DNA from: Schlegelella aquatica
Lineage (GTDB): Bacteria > Pseudomonadota > Gammaproteobacteria > Burkholderiales > Burkholderiaceae_C
Reading direction: 5' to 3'
Assembly (NCBI RefSeq): GCF_026013905.1
Contig: NZ_CP110257.1
Coordinates: 124,001-188,000 of the forward strand
Length of the DNA: 64,000 bases
Numbering within the stretch: the first letter of the stretch is position 1; every line of letters begins with the position of its first letter. Shown here piece by piece: positions 63,976 to 64,000 of the stretch. The notes under the pieces are model-generated. The model saw nothing but the letters and a program-made list of their open reading frames with translations, did no database searches and was not told the origin of the DNA. The translations under genes and the position numbers were made by a program.

Positions 63976-64000
63976 TGCGGCGGCTCGCGCATTTCGACGT
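63972..64000 (-). CDS. 3' end of an upstream coding region (partial)
   Basis: Reading into the window on the minus strand, an open frame ends VEMREPPQ then TGA, overlapping the rsmA GTG by 4 nt (GTGA). This is the spacing of a translationally coupled upstream gene. In many proteobacteria pdxA precedes rsmA, but eight residues are too few to assign it. Confidence 0.35.

Overview
The window is about 64 kb of very GC-rich chromosomal DNA with tightly packed genes, frequent 1-4 nt start/stop overlaps and strong G/C bias at third codon positions. Gene content and order (mreBCD-mrdA-rodA divergent from gatCAB; lptA-lptB-rpoN; uvrA near an MFS transporter and ssb; split NAD(P) transhydrogenase; a MetH without its homocysteine domain behind an SAH riboswitch) point to a betaproteobacterium of the order Burkholderiales, probably near the Rubrivivax/Leptothrix/Caldimonas (Sphaerotilaceae-Comamonadaceae) lineage. 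The family placement is inference. No tRNA, rRNA, CRISPR array, insertion sequence or prophage was seen.

Layout. 0-2.5 kb: an acyl-homoserine-lactone synthase (luxI type) with a 20-bp lux-box dyad upstream, convergent with an Aer-like PAS chemoreceptor. 2.7-8.7 kb: the rod-shape operon mreB-mreC-mreD-mrdA-rodA on the minus strand. 8.9-13.7 kb: gatCAB amidotransferase and NADP-type gdhA. 13.7-15.1 kb: a DUF4124 protein and pyrE. 15.2-19.5 kb: rfbBDAC (dTDP-L-rhamnose) translationally coupled to exonuclease III. 19.7-31.8 kb: a cysteine-repeat periplasmic protein, then an iron-related stretch (Fur box + cytochrome c/FTR1 permease; Fur box + TonB receptor + PepSY membrane protein) around uvrA, a lipoprotein, an unknown small protein and recQ. 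32-36.6 kb: MFS transporter, ssb, glucokinase, mnmA and a Nudix hydrolase. 36.7-42.7 kb: pntAa-panD-pntAb-pntB, a long-chain acyl-CoA ligase behind a double palindrome, and MTA/SAH nucleosidase. 42.8-50.3 kb, minus strand: RlmL-type methyltransferase, rpoN, lptB, lptA, dsbA, a SPOR protein and argS. 50.4-57.9 kb: a Ser/Thr kinase fused to a cyclic-nucleotide-binding domain, a PsiF-like protein, a PAS-GGDEF-EAL protein, DUF3617 and DUF2214 proteins, a LysR regulator, a haloacid dehalogenase and a TSUP permease. 58-64 kb: malate synthase G with a clear terminator, convergent with metH (SAH riboswitch) and ksgA.

How it fits together. Most of the window is core housekeeping: cell shape, LPS export, tRNA charging and modification, DNA repair, redox balance. 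The accessory flavour comes from quorum sensing, second-messenger signalling and iron acquisition. S-adenosylmethionine metabolism recurs: LuxI makes MTA from SAM, the nucleosidase clears MTA and SAH, and metH regenerates methionine under an SAH sensor. The best-supported non-coding elements are the SAH riboswitch, the lux box, two Fur boxes, two U-tract terminators and the fadD upstream dyads. I see no large undescribed system. The least explained items are the cysteine-repeat protein, the kinase/cNMP fusion and its signalling neighbours, and the placement of panD inside the pnt operon.
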